Assembly (NCBI RefSeq): GCF_023204875.1
Contig: NZ_CP096247.1
Span: forward strand, 992,001-1,056,000
DNA: 64,000 nt
Origin: Prevotella sp. E15-22
GTDB lineage: Bacteria > Bacteroidota > Bacteroidia > Bacteroidales > Bacteroidaceae
Direction of reading: 5' to 3'
The notes beneath the pieces were generated by a model. The model saw only the letters and a program-made list of their open reading frames with translations. It did no database searches and was not told the DNA's origin. Position 1 is the first letter of the stretch, and the number at the start of each line of letters is the position of its first letter. Below, piece after piece: positions 17,556 to 25,220 of the stretch. A program made the translations under genes and the position numbers.

Positions 17556-18281
17556 TCAGAGCTTACCGCATTCCGCATAGCTATAGTAGCATCCGTCCGT
17601 TACAATCACATGGTCGGTAAAGTGAATGCGCATGATTTCAGCGGCCTTCTTCACGCTTTGGGTCAGCATATCATCGTACTTGCTGGGATGAAGGCTTCCT
17701 GACGGGTGGTTGTGGCAGATAGCCATGATGGTGGCGTTGTTGAGGACGGCTTCACGCATGATGATTCGAACGTCAACACTGACTTCTGTCAGACCTCCCT
17801 GACTGATGCACTCTGCTTTAATGAGTCTGTAGTTGTTGTTCATCAGCAGGATATAGAAATGCTCTGTTTCTAAGTCCATCATCTTCGGTAGCATGTAGTT
17901 GTAGATGCGGGTGGCGGTGGCCATGTCGGGTTTAAGTGCTGCCATAGCCTTTTGTCTGCGCTTGCCGAGTTCTACGGCTGCAAGGACTTTACAGGTGGTG
18001 CAGGTGCCCACACCTTCCACATCGTTGATTTCATCGAAACGAGCCTTGCCGAGGGTGTTGAGGTTGCGGTCGAACTTGTCCAGAATGTTCTGAGCGACAT
18101 CTACTGCGGTGAGTTTGCTTGTTCCGCTGCCAATGAGGATGGAAAGGAGTTCCGCATCAGAGAGCGCTTCCACTCCGTACATCTGAAGTTTCTCACTTGG
18201 GCGGTCTTCGGTAGCCCACTGTCTGATAGTCATTTTTACGGTACTTGCCGTGTCTGCCTTTAATGCTGTTGCTGTATTCAT
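17556..18281 (-). CDS. radC: RadC family protein (JAB/MPN domain)
   Basis: The 241-residue protein has the RadC layout: an N-terminal helix-hairpin-helix region ('ALSDAELLSILIGSG', 'VEGVGTCTTCKVLAAVELGKR') and a JAB metalloprotease-like domain with HNHPSG followed by S and D (about residues 193 to 208). Its role is uncertain despite the name; such genes are frequent on mobile elements. It starts 11 bp after the phosphoribosyltransferase stop, so they form one leftward unit. Confidence 0.9.
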   Translation of the reverse strand: MNTATALKADTASTVKMTIRQWATEDRPSEKLQMYGVEALSDAELLSILIGSGTSKLTAVDVAQNILDKFDRNLNTLGKARFDEINDVEGVGTCTTCKVLAAVELGKRRQKAMAALKPDMATATRIYNYMLPKMMDLETEHFYILLMNNNYRLIKAECISQGGLTEVSVDVRIIMREAVLNNATIMAICHNHPSGSLHPSKYDDMLTQSVKKAAEIMRIHFTDHVIVTDGCYYSYAECGKL

Positions 18282-18292
18282 AATCTTGAAAT

Positions 18293-18832
18293 TTAATTGA
18301 GTTTTTTCTTCTTGAACTGCTTGGTCTTTGCGAGGAACATGGCCATTCTGACGTGTGCGCCTGCCTGCTCCATCTTCTCACGGAAATCATCAGAAGTCCT
18401 GCCCGTGGTGCAGATGTCATCGATGATGAGGATTCGCTTGCCTTGGAAGAAGTCCGTGTCAATCCATACGTTATCCTCGGCTGCATACTCTCCGCAGATA
18501 TGAACCTTTTCACGTTTGCCGATAACCTTGATGTGGTCGAATCCGTTGATGGCACCGGTCATGGCACATACATTCTCAGAGAACTTACGGAAGCGTCGGG
18601 TGTAGGTGCGCTGACAACTGGCAGGAATGCAAACGATGATGGTGTCTTTCAAGTCCAAGAGTGCAAGAGACTTTGCAAAGAGCCGTGAAACTCTCTCGGT
18701 GGCGTACTTGCGTCCACTTTTGAAGTCTATGATAAGGCGGTCTGCCTCCTGCGCCTCAAATGATGCGTGTCTGAGGTACTTCTGCGGCAGGTAACTCATC
18801 AGTGCGTACTTGAAAATGCCTTGGTTGTCCAT
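18293..18832 (-). CDS. Phosphoribosyltransferase-like protein (ComF-like)
   Basis: The 179-residue protein carries the PRPP-binding motif ILIIDDICTTGRT at about residues 134 to 146 and an upstream 'IIVCIPASCQRTYTRR' strand, as in type I phosphoribosyltransferases and ComF. It lacks ComF's N-terminal zinc cluster. It is coupled to radC on this element; the substrate is unknown. Confidence 0.8.
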   Translation of the reverse strand: MDNQGIFKYALMSYLPQKYLRHASFEAQEADRLIIDFKSGRKYATERVSRLFAKSLALLDLKDTIIVCIPASCQRTYTRRFRKFSENVCAMTGAINGFDHIKVIGKREKVHICGEYAAEDNVWIDTDFFQGKRILIIDDICTTGRTSDDFREKMEQAGAHVRMAMFLAKTKQFKKKKLN

Positions 18833-19316
18833 ATTCTGCGATTTTTTTTATGCGGATTCAGGAGCTGTGAAGTGAGTTCCTATTGAACCAAGTCCGAACT
18901 CCGTGAACCCTTCGTTTTTTTTTTGCGTATTTCTATCGCCGTTTGTTTCGTTCCTGTGGCTTTCAAGAAGGTCGCAAGTGAGGATAAGGCAAGTTTTTCA
19001 GGCAAAATACTACCCTTGAAGAGGTGTGGAGATTTTCCCGGAAACCCTTGGGCCTGGAACTTGACATTCCAAGCTGAGGGTTTACCTTTGCCACAGGAAC
19101 GTATCTAACGGGCGTAACGGAAATACACAGCGAAGGTTCACGGTTCGGACGACCAAGCACAAAGGGCTTGCACCACGAAGAGGGTATTCACTCCCTTGTC
19201 AAGGCACCACAAGGAAATGTTCAAGAAATCGATGCTGTTCACAAATTCGTGAACATGCTTGAAATAATGAACAAAAGGTTGTACTCGCTTTTGTTATAGT
19301 TAAACAGTTCTAAAAA
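18833..19316. other. Gene-free DNA before the first recombinase cassette
   Basis: No credible gene. There is an 18-bp palindrome GTTCACAAATTCGTGAAC at 19237-19254, a possible protein-binding site. Confidence 0.4.
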
Positions 19317-19335
19317 ACCACCGTTTTATATAAAA
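19317..19335 (+). repeat. 19-bp direct repeat, copy 1
   Basis: ACCACCGTTTTATATAAAA is repeated exactly at 21506-21524. Each copy lies upstream of a serine recombinase gene, and the second copy abuts the broken radC remnant. It marks the left edge of each recombinase-ATPase cassette. Confidence 0.8.
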
Positions 19336-19444
19336 TGAAAAAGAATTGGCTCGTTGCATTATTATGCAATTCTAAAATGAGTACTAAAAACCGCCGTTTT
19401 TGTTACTTTTTCAATAAACTCTTGCAAATCACAATAATTATTTG

Positions 19445-19452
19445 TATTTTTG
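19445..19452 (+). promoter_or_regulatory. Promoter of the first serine recombinase
   Basis: TATTTTTG at the -7 position, with TTG at 19422-19424 (20-bp spacer), a good Bacteroidetes promoter. Confidence 0.6.
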
Positions 19453-19513
19453 TGCCAAAATTGGTACTTTAATCTAAGTATCATAAATATAGAACAGTTT
19501 TAATTTTGGCACA
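19451..19513. repeat. Perfect 12-bp inverted repeat flanking the leader
   Basis: TGTGCCAAAATT (19451-19462) and AATTTTGGCACA (19502-19513) are exact complements, 39 bp apart, between the promoter and the recombinase ATG. It could be a recombination/autoregulation site or an mRNA hairpin over the start. Confidence 0.75.
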
Positions 19514-19518
19514 GGCTT

Positions 19519-20082
19519 ATGATAATCGGGTATGCACGTGTAAGTACGCAAGATCAACAGACGCTTAGACAAATTGACCAATTGAAAGATTTTGGTTGTG
19601 AAAGGATTTATGAAGAGAAAGCGTCAGGAACCAAACGTGACAGAGTAGAGTTGATTCGAATGATGGATGCCCTTCGAGAAGGAGATGTCGTCATTATCAC
19701 AGAATTGTCTCGATTAAGCAGATCTGTTAAGGACCTGTTTGAAATTGTGGATAGAATCCATAATATCGGTGCAGACATTAAGTCTTTAAAGGAATCGTGG
19801 ATTGATACAACTACTCCTCAGGGTAAACTTCTCTTTACAATTTTTGCTGGAATAAGCCAGTTCGAACGAGACTTGATCCGTCAAAGAACTATTGAAGGAT
19901 TACAGGCAGCACGTGCAAGAGGTCGCAATGGTGGTCGACCTCCTAAAGAAAAGTCAAAGGTAAAACTAGCATTGAGTATGTATGAATCAAAGGTCTGTTC
20001 GATATCGCAGATTTTGGAAACAACCGGGATTAGCAAAACGACTTTATACAGATATATAAGGCAACAAAATGGCAATCATTGA
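19519..20082 (+). CDS. Serine recombinase (resolvase/invertase family), cassette 1
   Basis: The 187-residue protein starts IIGYARVSTQDQ with the catalytic serine at residue 9, followed by 'LSRLSRSVKDLFEIV', 'TPQGKLLFTIFAGISQFERDLI' in the order expected (key: GKLLFTIFAGISQFERD), and ends with a helix-turn-helix 'SISQILETTGISKTTLYRYI'. It is the right size for Tn3-type resolvases or Hin-type invertases. It is about 60 percent similar by eye to the second copy at 21627. It leads a cassette with the ATPase at 20202. Confidence 0.93.
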   Translation: MIIGYARVSTQDQQTLRQIDQLKDFGCERIYEEKASGTKRDRVELIRMMDALREGDVVIITELSRLSRSVKDLFEIVDRIHNIGADIKSLKESWIDTTTPQGKLLFTIFAGISQFERDLIRQRTIEGLQAARARGRNGGRPPKEKSKVKLALSMYESKVCSISQILETTGISKTTLYRYIRQQNGNH

Positions 20083-20130
20083 GTCATGTATGTGTATTAT
20101 CTGGTAAGATTTCTCTTAAAAAAAAATAAA

Positions 20131-20163
20131 TTATACGCGGTTGTGTTATACGCACGCGTATAA
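20131..20163. promoter_or_regulatory. Palindromic operator candidate
   Basis: TTATACGCACGCGTATAA (20146-20163) is an 18-bp palindrome with 8-bp arms; an extra half-site TTATACGC lies at 20131-20138. It covers the -33 region of the promoter at 20169, so a repressor could block it. Confidence 0.6.
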
Positions 20164-20168
20164 TTTTG

Positions 20169-20176
20169 TATCTTTG
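20169..20176 (+). promoter_or_regulatory. -7 box of the cassette 1 ATPase
   Basis: TATCTTTG, 25 bp before the ATG at 20202. Confidence 0.65.
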
Positions 20177-20201
20177 CATAAAATTTTAAGCTTGTAAATA
20201 G

Positions 20202-21335
20202 ATGGAAGTACCTTTTCAATACGGGAGATTAGCTGAAGCTAAAAGCTTCATTGATAGAATCGATGACAGACGGGAGTTGAAGAATTTCCTGAGTCATGGG
20301 ATTAATACTATATTGGTATCCCCAAGACGATGGGGTAAATCGTCGTTAGTGAAAGAATCCATGAAAGAACTTGTGGAAGAGGAAAAGAATATTAAAGTTT
20401 GTTTCTTGGATGCATATAAAATACATACAGAGGAAGAGTTTTATAATAAATTCGCATCGGCTATTATACAAGGTGTTTCATCTACTTTGGAGCAGAAATG
20501 GGGTGATTTCCTACGATTCGTGAACCGCCTGACACCTAGCATAACGATTGCAAGTGATCCAATGAACTCCATTGAGGTGGATTTGAAGATAAATCCTGTG
20601 AAAGAAAATCCGGAAACGATTCTTCAGCTCCCAGAGAAGATAGCTATCGAGAAGGGAATCCGTGTCATAGTTTGTATAGACGAGTTTCAGCAGTTGGCAA
20701 ATATTCCTCATTGGGAAAGATTGGAGTCTATGCTGCGTTCAGAGTGGCAGTTGCAGCACCATACGACCTATTGTCTGTATGGAAGTAAGATGCATATGAT
20801 GAAGAAAATCTTCAATAACTCTAGGAGCCCATTTTATAAGTTTGGTCAGATGATGCAGCTGAAGCGAATATCCAAAGAATACTGGTTGCCGTACATTGTC
20901 AACAACTTTGAAGCTACAGGTAAACATATTACGGAAGAACAAGCGGAGAAGTTGTGTGAAAAGGTGAAATATAATTCATGGTATGTCCAGCAATACTGTT
21001 TCTTTGTCTGGTCGCATACAGAAGGAATCGTTTCTGATGAGGATATTGACCGGCAGTTAGACATGGTTATTGATACTAATGCGGAAACATTCCAAAATGA
21101 ACTTGATGAGCTGGTACCCTCACAGATTGCCTTGTTGAAGGCAATTGCATCAGGCGAAACGCATTTTAACGCCAAAAATGTGGTAGAGAAATATCGTCTT
21201 GGCCAGTCCCAGACTATCACAAGGAACAAGAAGACACTTGTCGAAAAAGATTTGGTTGAGAAAACTAGAGATACATTTTCCTTCGTGGATCCGCTGTTTG
21301 AGCTTTGGTTAAAACGCGAATATGGGATAGTTTAA
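20202..21335 (+). CDS. AAA family ATPase, cassette 1
   Basis: The 377-residue protein has Walker A SPRRWGKSS at about residues 40 to 48 and Walker B VIVCIDEFQQL at about 155 to 165, typical of the ATPase_2 (PF01637) group. A winged-helix-like C-terminus ends 'FSFVDPLFELWLKREYG', as in this group. Unlike the gene at 5961 there is no nuclease-like tail. Function is unknown. It has its own promoter and operator and ends in a hairpin shared in pattern with cassette 2. Confidence 0.88.
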   Translation: MEVPFQYGRLAEAKSFIDRIDDRRELKNFLSHGINTILVSPRRWGKSSLVKESMKELVEEEKNIKVCFLDAYKIHTEEEFYNKFASAIIQGVSSTLEQKWGDFLRFVNRLTPSITIASDPMNSIEVDLKINPVKENPETILQLPEKIAIEKGIRVIVCIDEFQQLANIPHWERLESMLRSEWQLQHHTTYCLYGSKMHMMKKIFNNSRSPFYKFGQMMQLKRISKEYWLPYIVNNFEATGKHITEEQAEKLCEKVKYNSWYVQQYCFFVWSHTEGIVSDEDIDRQLDMVIDTNAETFQNELDELVPSQIALLKAIASGETHFNAKNVVEKYRLGQSQTITRNKKTLVEKDLVEKTRDTFSFVDPLFELWLKREYGIV

Positions 21336-21339
21336 TATT

Positions 21340-21373
21340 ATGGCTCGATACTGAAAGATGAGTACCGAGCCAT
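21340..21373. terminator. Hairpin after the cassette 1 ATPase
   Basis: ATGGCTCGATACT pairs with AGTACCGAGCCAT. A closely similar hairpin follows the cassette 2 ATPase at 23845. It separates the ATPase from the radC remnant on the other strand and could act both ways. Confidence 0.65.
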
Positions 21374-21402
21374 AATTGTGTTTGACAGGACTATTTGAAC
21401 GT

Positions 21403-21501
21403 CTACGGTTTCTGGTTTTCCTTGATTTAATAGTACTGTTCATCCGTAAGGATGATGTAGCCGCATAGGGTCATGCCTACAGACTCTGCGGCTTTGGTGA
21501 G
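21403..21501 (-). pseudogene. Remnant of a radC 3' end
   Basis: Read on the minus strand, 21501 down to 21427 encodes LTKAAESVGMTLCGYI-ILTDEQYY then a stop. The intact RadC at 23904 ends LTQAAESVRMTLHDHI-ILADEQYYS. DNA similarity continues past the stop to about 21403. The remnant is cut off at its inner side right at the 19-bp repeat (21506). This shows that the region once had another radC2-like gene here, or that a radC tail was duplicated with the cassette. Confidence 0.85.
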
Positions 21502-21505
21502 TCCA

Positions 21506-21524
21506 ACCACCGTTTTATATAAAA
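21506..21524 (+). repeat. 19-bp direct repeat, copy 2
   Basis: Exact copy of 19317-19335, at the junction between the radC remnant and the leader of the second serine recombinase. Confidence 0.8.
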
Positions 21525-21560
21525 ACAGATAAGATATTTGTTTGGTTATGAAATTATGCC

Positions 21561-21568
21561 TATCTTTG
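21561..21568 (+). promoter_or_regulatory. -7 box of the second serine recombinase
   Basis: TATCTTTG, with a TTTG about 20 bp upstream; the leader is about 55 bp. Confidence 0.6.
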
Positions 21569-21626
21569 TCTAACAACTCATATATTTATCAAGTTATAAT
21601 AAACCCTCATATAAACAAGTAATTAG

Positions 21627-22193
21627 ATGATTATTGGTTATGCACGTGTTTCAACGGAACAACAAAGTCTGAATCGGCAAATTGACAGGCTTCAAGAAGC
21701 TCACTGTGAGAGAATCTTCTCGGATAAGGTGAGCGGTACCAAAAAAGATCGCCCAGAGTTTACGATGATGATGAACACGATACGCGAAGGCGACATCATC
21801 ATTGTCTGCGAGCTTTCGCGTCTTAGTCGTAAAGTCAAGGATATTTTTGCCATTGTCGACAAGATACACGAATTGGGCGCGGACATTAAATCTTTGAAAG
21901 AAGAATGGCTCGATACAACGACTCCTACAGGTAAATTGCTCTTTACGTTTATAGCAGGCATTAGCCAATTTGAGCGTGACATGATTCATGAAAGGACAAT
22001 GGAGGGGTTGAATGCTGCTCGTAAACGTGGACGCTTGGGAGGTCGCCCAAAAATTCCAAAAGATGATGTCGAGGCAGCTTTGAAGATGTATGACAGCAAG
22101 AGCTTTACACTGGCAGAAATAGAAATGCGTACAGGTGTAAAGCGTCCGACTCTTTATCTGTATTTGAATAGGAGAAAAAATGGAGAACTTTGA
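21627..22193 (+). CDS. Serine recombinase (resolvase/invertase family), cassette 2
   Basis: The 188-residue protein begins IIGYARVSTEQQ (catalytic Ser9) and has 'LSRLSRKVKDIFAIV' and 'GKLLFTFIAGISQFERDM', then a C-terminal helix-turn-helix 'TLAEIEMRTGVKRPTLYLYL'. It is a clear but diverged relative of the protein at 19519, so the two cassettes are not a recent duplication. It leads the DUF4143 ATPase at 22500. Confidence 0.93.
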   Translation: MIIGYARVSTEQQSLNRQIDRLQEAHCERIFSDKVSGTKKDRPEFTMMMNTIREGDIIIVCELSRLSRKVKDIFAIVDKIHELGADIKSLKEEWLDTTTPTGKLLFTFIAGISQFERDMIHERTMEGLNAARKRGRLGGRPKIPKDDVEAALKMYDSKSFTLAEIEMRTGVKRPTLYLYLNRRKNGEL

Positions 22194-22241
22194 TGCTTGA
22201 AAACTCTCATTTTTGAGGAATGGTATTTACAATAAAAACGC

Positions 22242-22291
22242 TTATATTACTACGGTAACTCGAAAAAAAGTGGGTTACCGAAGTAATATAA
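22242..22291. repeat. 18-bp inverted repeat after the second recombinase
   Basis: TTATATTACTACGGTAAC (22242-22259) is matched by GTTACCGAAGTAATATAA (22274-22291) with one mismatch and a 14-bp loop. It may be a terminator without a U-run, or a recombination/protein site. Confidence 0.75.
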
Positions 22292-22298
22292 CGCAATT

Positions 22299-22438
22299 TT
22301 GGCCAAATTGGTGAATAAAATAGCGTCAAATGGGTGAATGAAAGTCGTCCAACTGTCGCATCAAAAAACAGCCAACTGTCGCATTAAAATAAGTCCAACT
22401 GTTGTGTCAAAAATCGGCCAACTGTCGCATTAAAATTT
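22299..22438. repeat. Six tandem copies of a degenerate 22-26-bp unit
   Basis: Units start near 22299, 22325, 22347, 22371, 22393 and 22417. The last four share CCAACTGTCGCATYAAAA; the first two are diverged. The same unit type occurs at 14654-14745. The array ends about 33 bp before the -7 box of the DUF4143 ATPase. Confidence 0.8.
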
Positions 22439-22470
22439 GTTTAAAACGACTGATTATGGAAAATTTTTCG

Positions 22471-22478
22471 TAACTTTG
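22471..22478 (+). promoter_or_regulatory. -7 box of the DUF4143 ATPase
   Basis: TAACTTTG, 22 bp before the ATG at 22500. Confidence 0.65.
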
Positions 22479-22499
22479 CACCCAAAATAGTGTAAGATT

Positions 22500-23810
22500 A
22501 TGAAATACAAGAAAAGAATAGCAGACCAGATACTTGCTGATAAACTAGAATCATCAGGTGCCGTTCTTATAGAAGGGCCTAAGTATTGCGGAAAGACAAC
22601 ACTGGCCAAGCAACAGGCAGGGAGCGTCTTGTCAATGGCAGATCCTGACACTTTAGCTCAGAATCTTGCTCTTGCTCGGACGAACATTTCGAGACTTCTT
22701 GTTGGAAAGACACCAAGATTAATAGATGAGTGGCAAATTGCACCTCAGTTTTGGGATGCAATTCGAAATGAGGTGGATAATCGTGATGATGATGGACAAT
22801 TCATGCTTACAGGTTCTGCTGTCCCTCCGAAACCCAAAAAGGATGAAAATGGAAATCTTATAGAGGAAGAACAAATACACCATACAGGAACTGGTAGAAT
22901 CTCCCGACTAAAACTTCGTACTATGACATTATGGGAGTCAGAGGATTCGACAGGAATGGTTAGTTTGGGTGAGTTGTTTAAGAATTCAGATTATGTCGAT
23001 GGGGAGAGTCATATAGATTTGGAACGTTTAGCTTATCTGACATGTCGGGGGGGGTGGCCGAAAGCTGTATTGAGAAAAAGTGAGAAAGCTGCGTTGGCAC
23101 AAGCATTTGACTATTTCGATTCGGTGGTAAGCACCGATATTAAGAGAGTTGATGACGTGGAAAGAGATGAGGAAATGGCCAAACGTATTATGCGTTCTTA
23201 TGCCCGTAACCAAGCTAGTCAGGCAACAGCGGGAACCATATTGGCTGATATAAAGAACAACGGTGATGAACTTTTATCTGATAGCACCGTGTATAGCTAT
23301 ATTAAGGCATTGAAGGAGATCTTCGTTATAGAAGACTCCGTTGCATGGAACCCAAATTTGAGGAGTAAGACAGCTATTAGAACCTCAGACACCCGTTATT
23401 TCACTGACCCGTCTATTGCCACTGCTGCTTTGGGCTTAGGACCGAATGATTTGATTAATGATTTGAACACTTTTGGACTTATTTTTGAAACTCTTGCTGT
23501 GAGGGATTTGCGTGTCTATGCGGAATCGCTTAATGGAAAGGTTTACCACTATAGAGACAAAAACAATCTGGAATGTGATGCAGTCGTTCATCTTAGAAAC
23601 GGTTCTTATGGGTTGATTGAAATTAAAATTGGAGGATCTGAACTCGTAAATGATGGAGCAGAGAGTCTGAAGACTCTTTCGGACAAAATTGACACTACCA
23701 AAATGAAAAAGCCTTCTTTCCTGATGGTTTTGACGGGTATCGGTGAATATGCATACAAACGTCCAGAGGATGGGGTGTTAGTAGTTCCAATCGGATGTCT
23801 AAAAGAATGA
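22500..23810 (+). CDS. AAA_14/DUF4143 family ATPase, cassette 2
   Basis: The 436-residue protein has Walker A GPKYCGKTT at about residues 26 to 34, 'RLIDEWQ' as Walker B, sensor 'FMLTGSA', and a C-terminal DUF4143 domain with 'LIFETLAVRDLRVYA', 'HYRDKNNLECDAVV' and 'YGLIEIKIGG' (D-x(n)-E-x-K, PD-(D/E)XK-like). Proteins of this type are abundant in Bacteroidales and their function is not settled. It follows a serine recombinase and a tandem-repeat array and ends in a hairpin facing radC. Confidence 0.92.
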   Translation: MKYKKRIADQILADKLESSGAVLIEGPKYCGKTTLAKQQAGSVLSMADPDTLAQNLALARTNISRLLVGKTPRLIDEWQIAPQFWDAIRNEVDNRDDDGQFMLTGSAVPPKPKKDENGNLIEEEQIHHTGTGRISRLKLRTMTLWESEDSTGMVSLGELFKNSDYVDGESHIDLERLAYLTCRGGWPKAVLRKSEKAALAQAFDYFDSVVSTDIKRVDDVERDEEMAKRIMRSYARNQASQATAGTILADIKNNGDELLSDSTVYSYIKALKEIFVIEDSVAWNPNLRSKTAIRTSDTRYFTDPSIATAALGLGPNDLINDLNTFGLIFETLAVRDLRVYAESLNGKVYHYRDKNNLECDAVVHLRNGSYGLIEIKIGGSELVNDGAESLKTLSDKIDTTKMKKPSFLMVLTGIGEYAYKRPEDGVLVVPIGCLKE

Positions 23811-23844
23811 ATAACGATTATTGATAAGGAAATATAATTTAATA

Positions 23845-23878
23845 ATGGCTCGATACCGATAGAAAAGTGTCGAGCCAT
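23845..23878. terminator. Hairpin between the DUF4143 ATPase and radC
   Basis: ATGGCTCGATACC pairs with GTGTCGAGCCAT, close to the hairpin at 21340. It lies between convergent genes and probably ends both transcripts. Confidence 0.65.
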
Positions 23879-23903
23879 TGTTGTGTTCAAAGATGATGTA
23901 CGG

Positions 23904-25166
23904 CTACAGTTTCTTGTTATCCTTGAACGAATAGTACTGCTCATCCGCAAGGATGATGTGGTCGTGCAAGGTCATCCGTACAGACTCTGCAGCCTGTGTG
24001 AGCTTAGCAGCAATTGTATTGTCGAATTTTGTGGGAGAGGGGTTTCCACTGACATGGTTATGTACTGTGACGATGTAGGTTGCATTGTAGAGCACCCCAA
24101 ACCGCATGATATTCCTTGGATCGGCAGCGTTTTCAGACACCTCTCCCCGGCAGATTCTGACTCTTCTGAGCAATTCATGTTTCGGATTAAGGAACAATGC
24201 CCAGAACTCCTCCACATCCAGGTCTTCAAGTTGTGGCATCATGTAGTCACCGATGGCCAAGGCATTCTTTAGAACAGGTTTCTCCTCTGGAGCTGTCTTT
24301 CTAAAACGCTTCCCGAACTCACAGGCAGCGACTATTGCAATGGCCCGGTTCTTACCAATGCCACGGTAGCACATCAGTTCTTCCATTGTCTTTTTACCCA
24401 GTTTGGAAAGGTCATTGCCGCAGTCATCCAACATCTGATTCATGAGATCTACGGTAGGAAACTCTTTCGGGCCGTTGCCAATAATGATGGCCAAAAGTTC
24501 ACTCTCGCTGAGCTGGCTGACACCATCCGTCTGGAATTTCTCCATTGGGATGTCATCATTAGTCCATTTCTTGATTGATGGAACAGGATCCTCTTCCTGA
24601 TTTTTCTGGACGGTGATAGCTGAAGTAGGGTACAGCTCATGAAGAGAGGCTTCCAGCATAGACATCCTTTTCTCATGTTCTTCAAGTCTTCTGCTGTCTC
24701 TTTCTTCGAAATCTCTGCTTCTCCTTGGCCGTCTGTTTTCTTCCCTATCCTCAAAATGACGAAATGATTCCCTGCCATCCTTTGGACGGAATTCGTCTCT
24801 TGAACGACTGCGTCTTCTGGATTTATCCTCTTTCTCAGGATTCACATAGCCTAATACACCAGTGGGACGATAACTGCCACGTGCGACTCCAGGTCTATAT
24901 GGAACACTTGGAGAAGAGTCAGACCGTCCAGTAACAGGGTGATAAGTCACCTTGTTACTTGGCTTACGTTCATTTCCTCTTCGTCCTTCCTCCCTGTCAA
25001 GCTCTTTTTTTGAAGGCTTCCTGATCAGTGTCTCAATGGGTTCATCGACCAGTTCCCCGACAAAATTGTTCTCACCATTGTCCATGTTGATGTTAACACC
25101 CGTTTCTTCCTTCTCAGCAGGGGCCTCCATTACAGGCTCTTCCTGCCATGCAACTAACTTCTTCAT
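23904..25166 (-). CDS. radC: RadC family protein with long charged N-terminal extension
   Basis: The last about 230 residues are a RadC protein: 'QLSESELLAIIIGNG', 'CYRGIGKNRAIAIVAACEFGKR' (key GIGKNRAI), and a JAB domain with HNHVSGNPSP. The usual proline after the second histidine is valine here. The first about 190 residues are rich in Arg, Asp, Glu and Ser, apparently disordered, with several RRSRSR/RRPRRSRD-like stretches. RadC proteins average about 220 to 240 residues, so this extension is unusual and could bind nucleic acid. A second, broken copy of its 3' end lies at 21403. Confidence 0.88.
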   Translation of the reverse strand: MKKLVAWQEEPVMEAPAEKEETGVNINMDNGENNFVGELVDEPIETLIRKPSKKELDREEGRRGNERKPSNKVTYHPVTGRSDSSPSVPYRPGVARGSYRPTGVLGYVNPEKEDKSRRRSRSRDEFRPKDGRESFRHFEDREENRRPRRSRDFEERDSRRLEEHEKRMSMLEASLHELYPTSAITVQKNQEEDPVPSIKKWTNDDIPMEKFQTDGVSQLSESELLAIIIGNGPKEFPTVDLMNQMLDDCGNDLSKLGKKTMEELMCYRGIGKNRAIAIVAACEFGKRFRKTAPEEKPVLKNALAIGDYMMPQLEDLDVEEFWALFLNPKHELLRRVRICRGEVSENAADPRNIMRFGVLYNATYIVTVHNHVSGNPSPTKFDNTIAAKLTQAAESVRMTLHDHIILADEQYYSFKDNKKL

Positions 25167-25220
25167 ACGATTTGATTTTAAATGTTGATATTGTATTGAT
25201 TGAATTTCTCTTGCTTACTC

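Noticed and set aside
19317..25166. Recent duplication of a single recombinase-ATPase cassette
   Set aside because: The recombinases differ at many positions and the ATPases belong to different families, so the copies are related by site and flank rather than by recent duplication.
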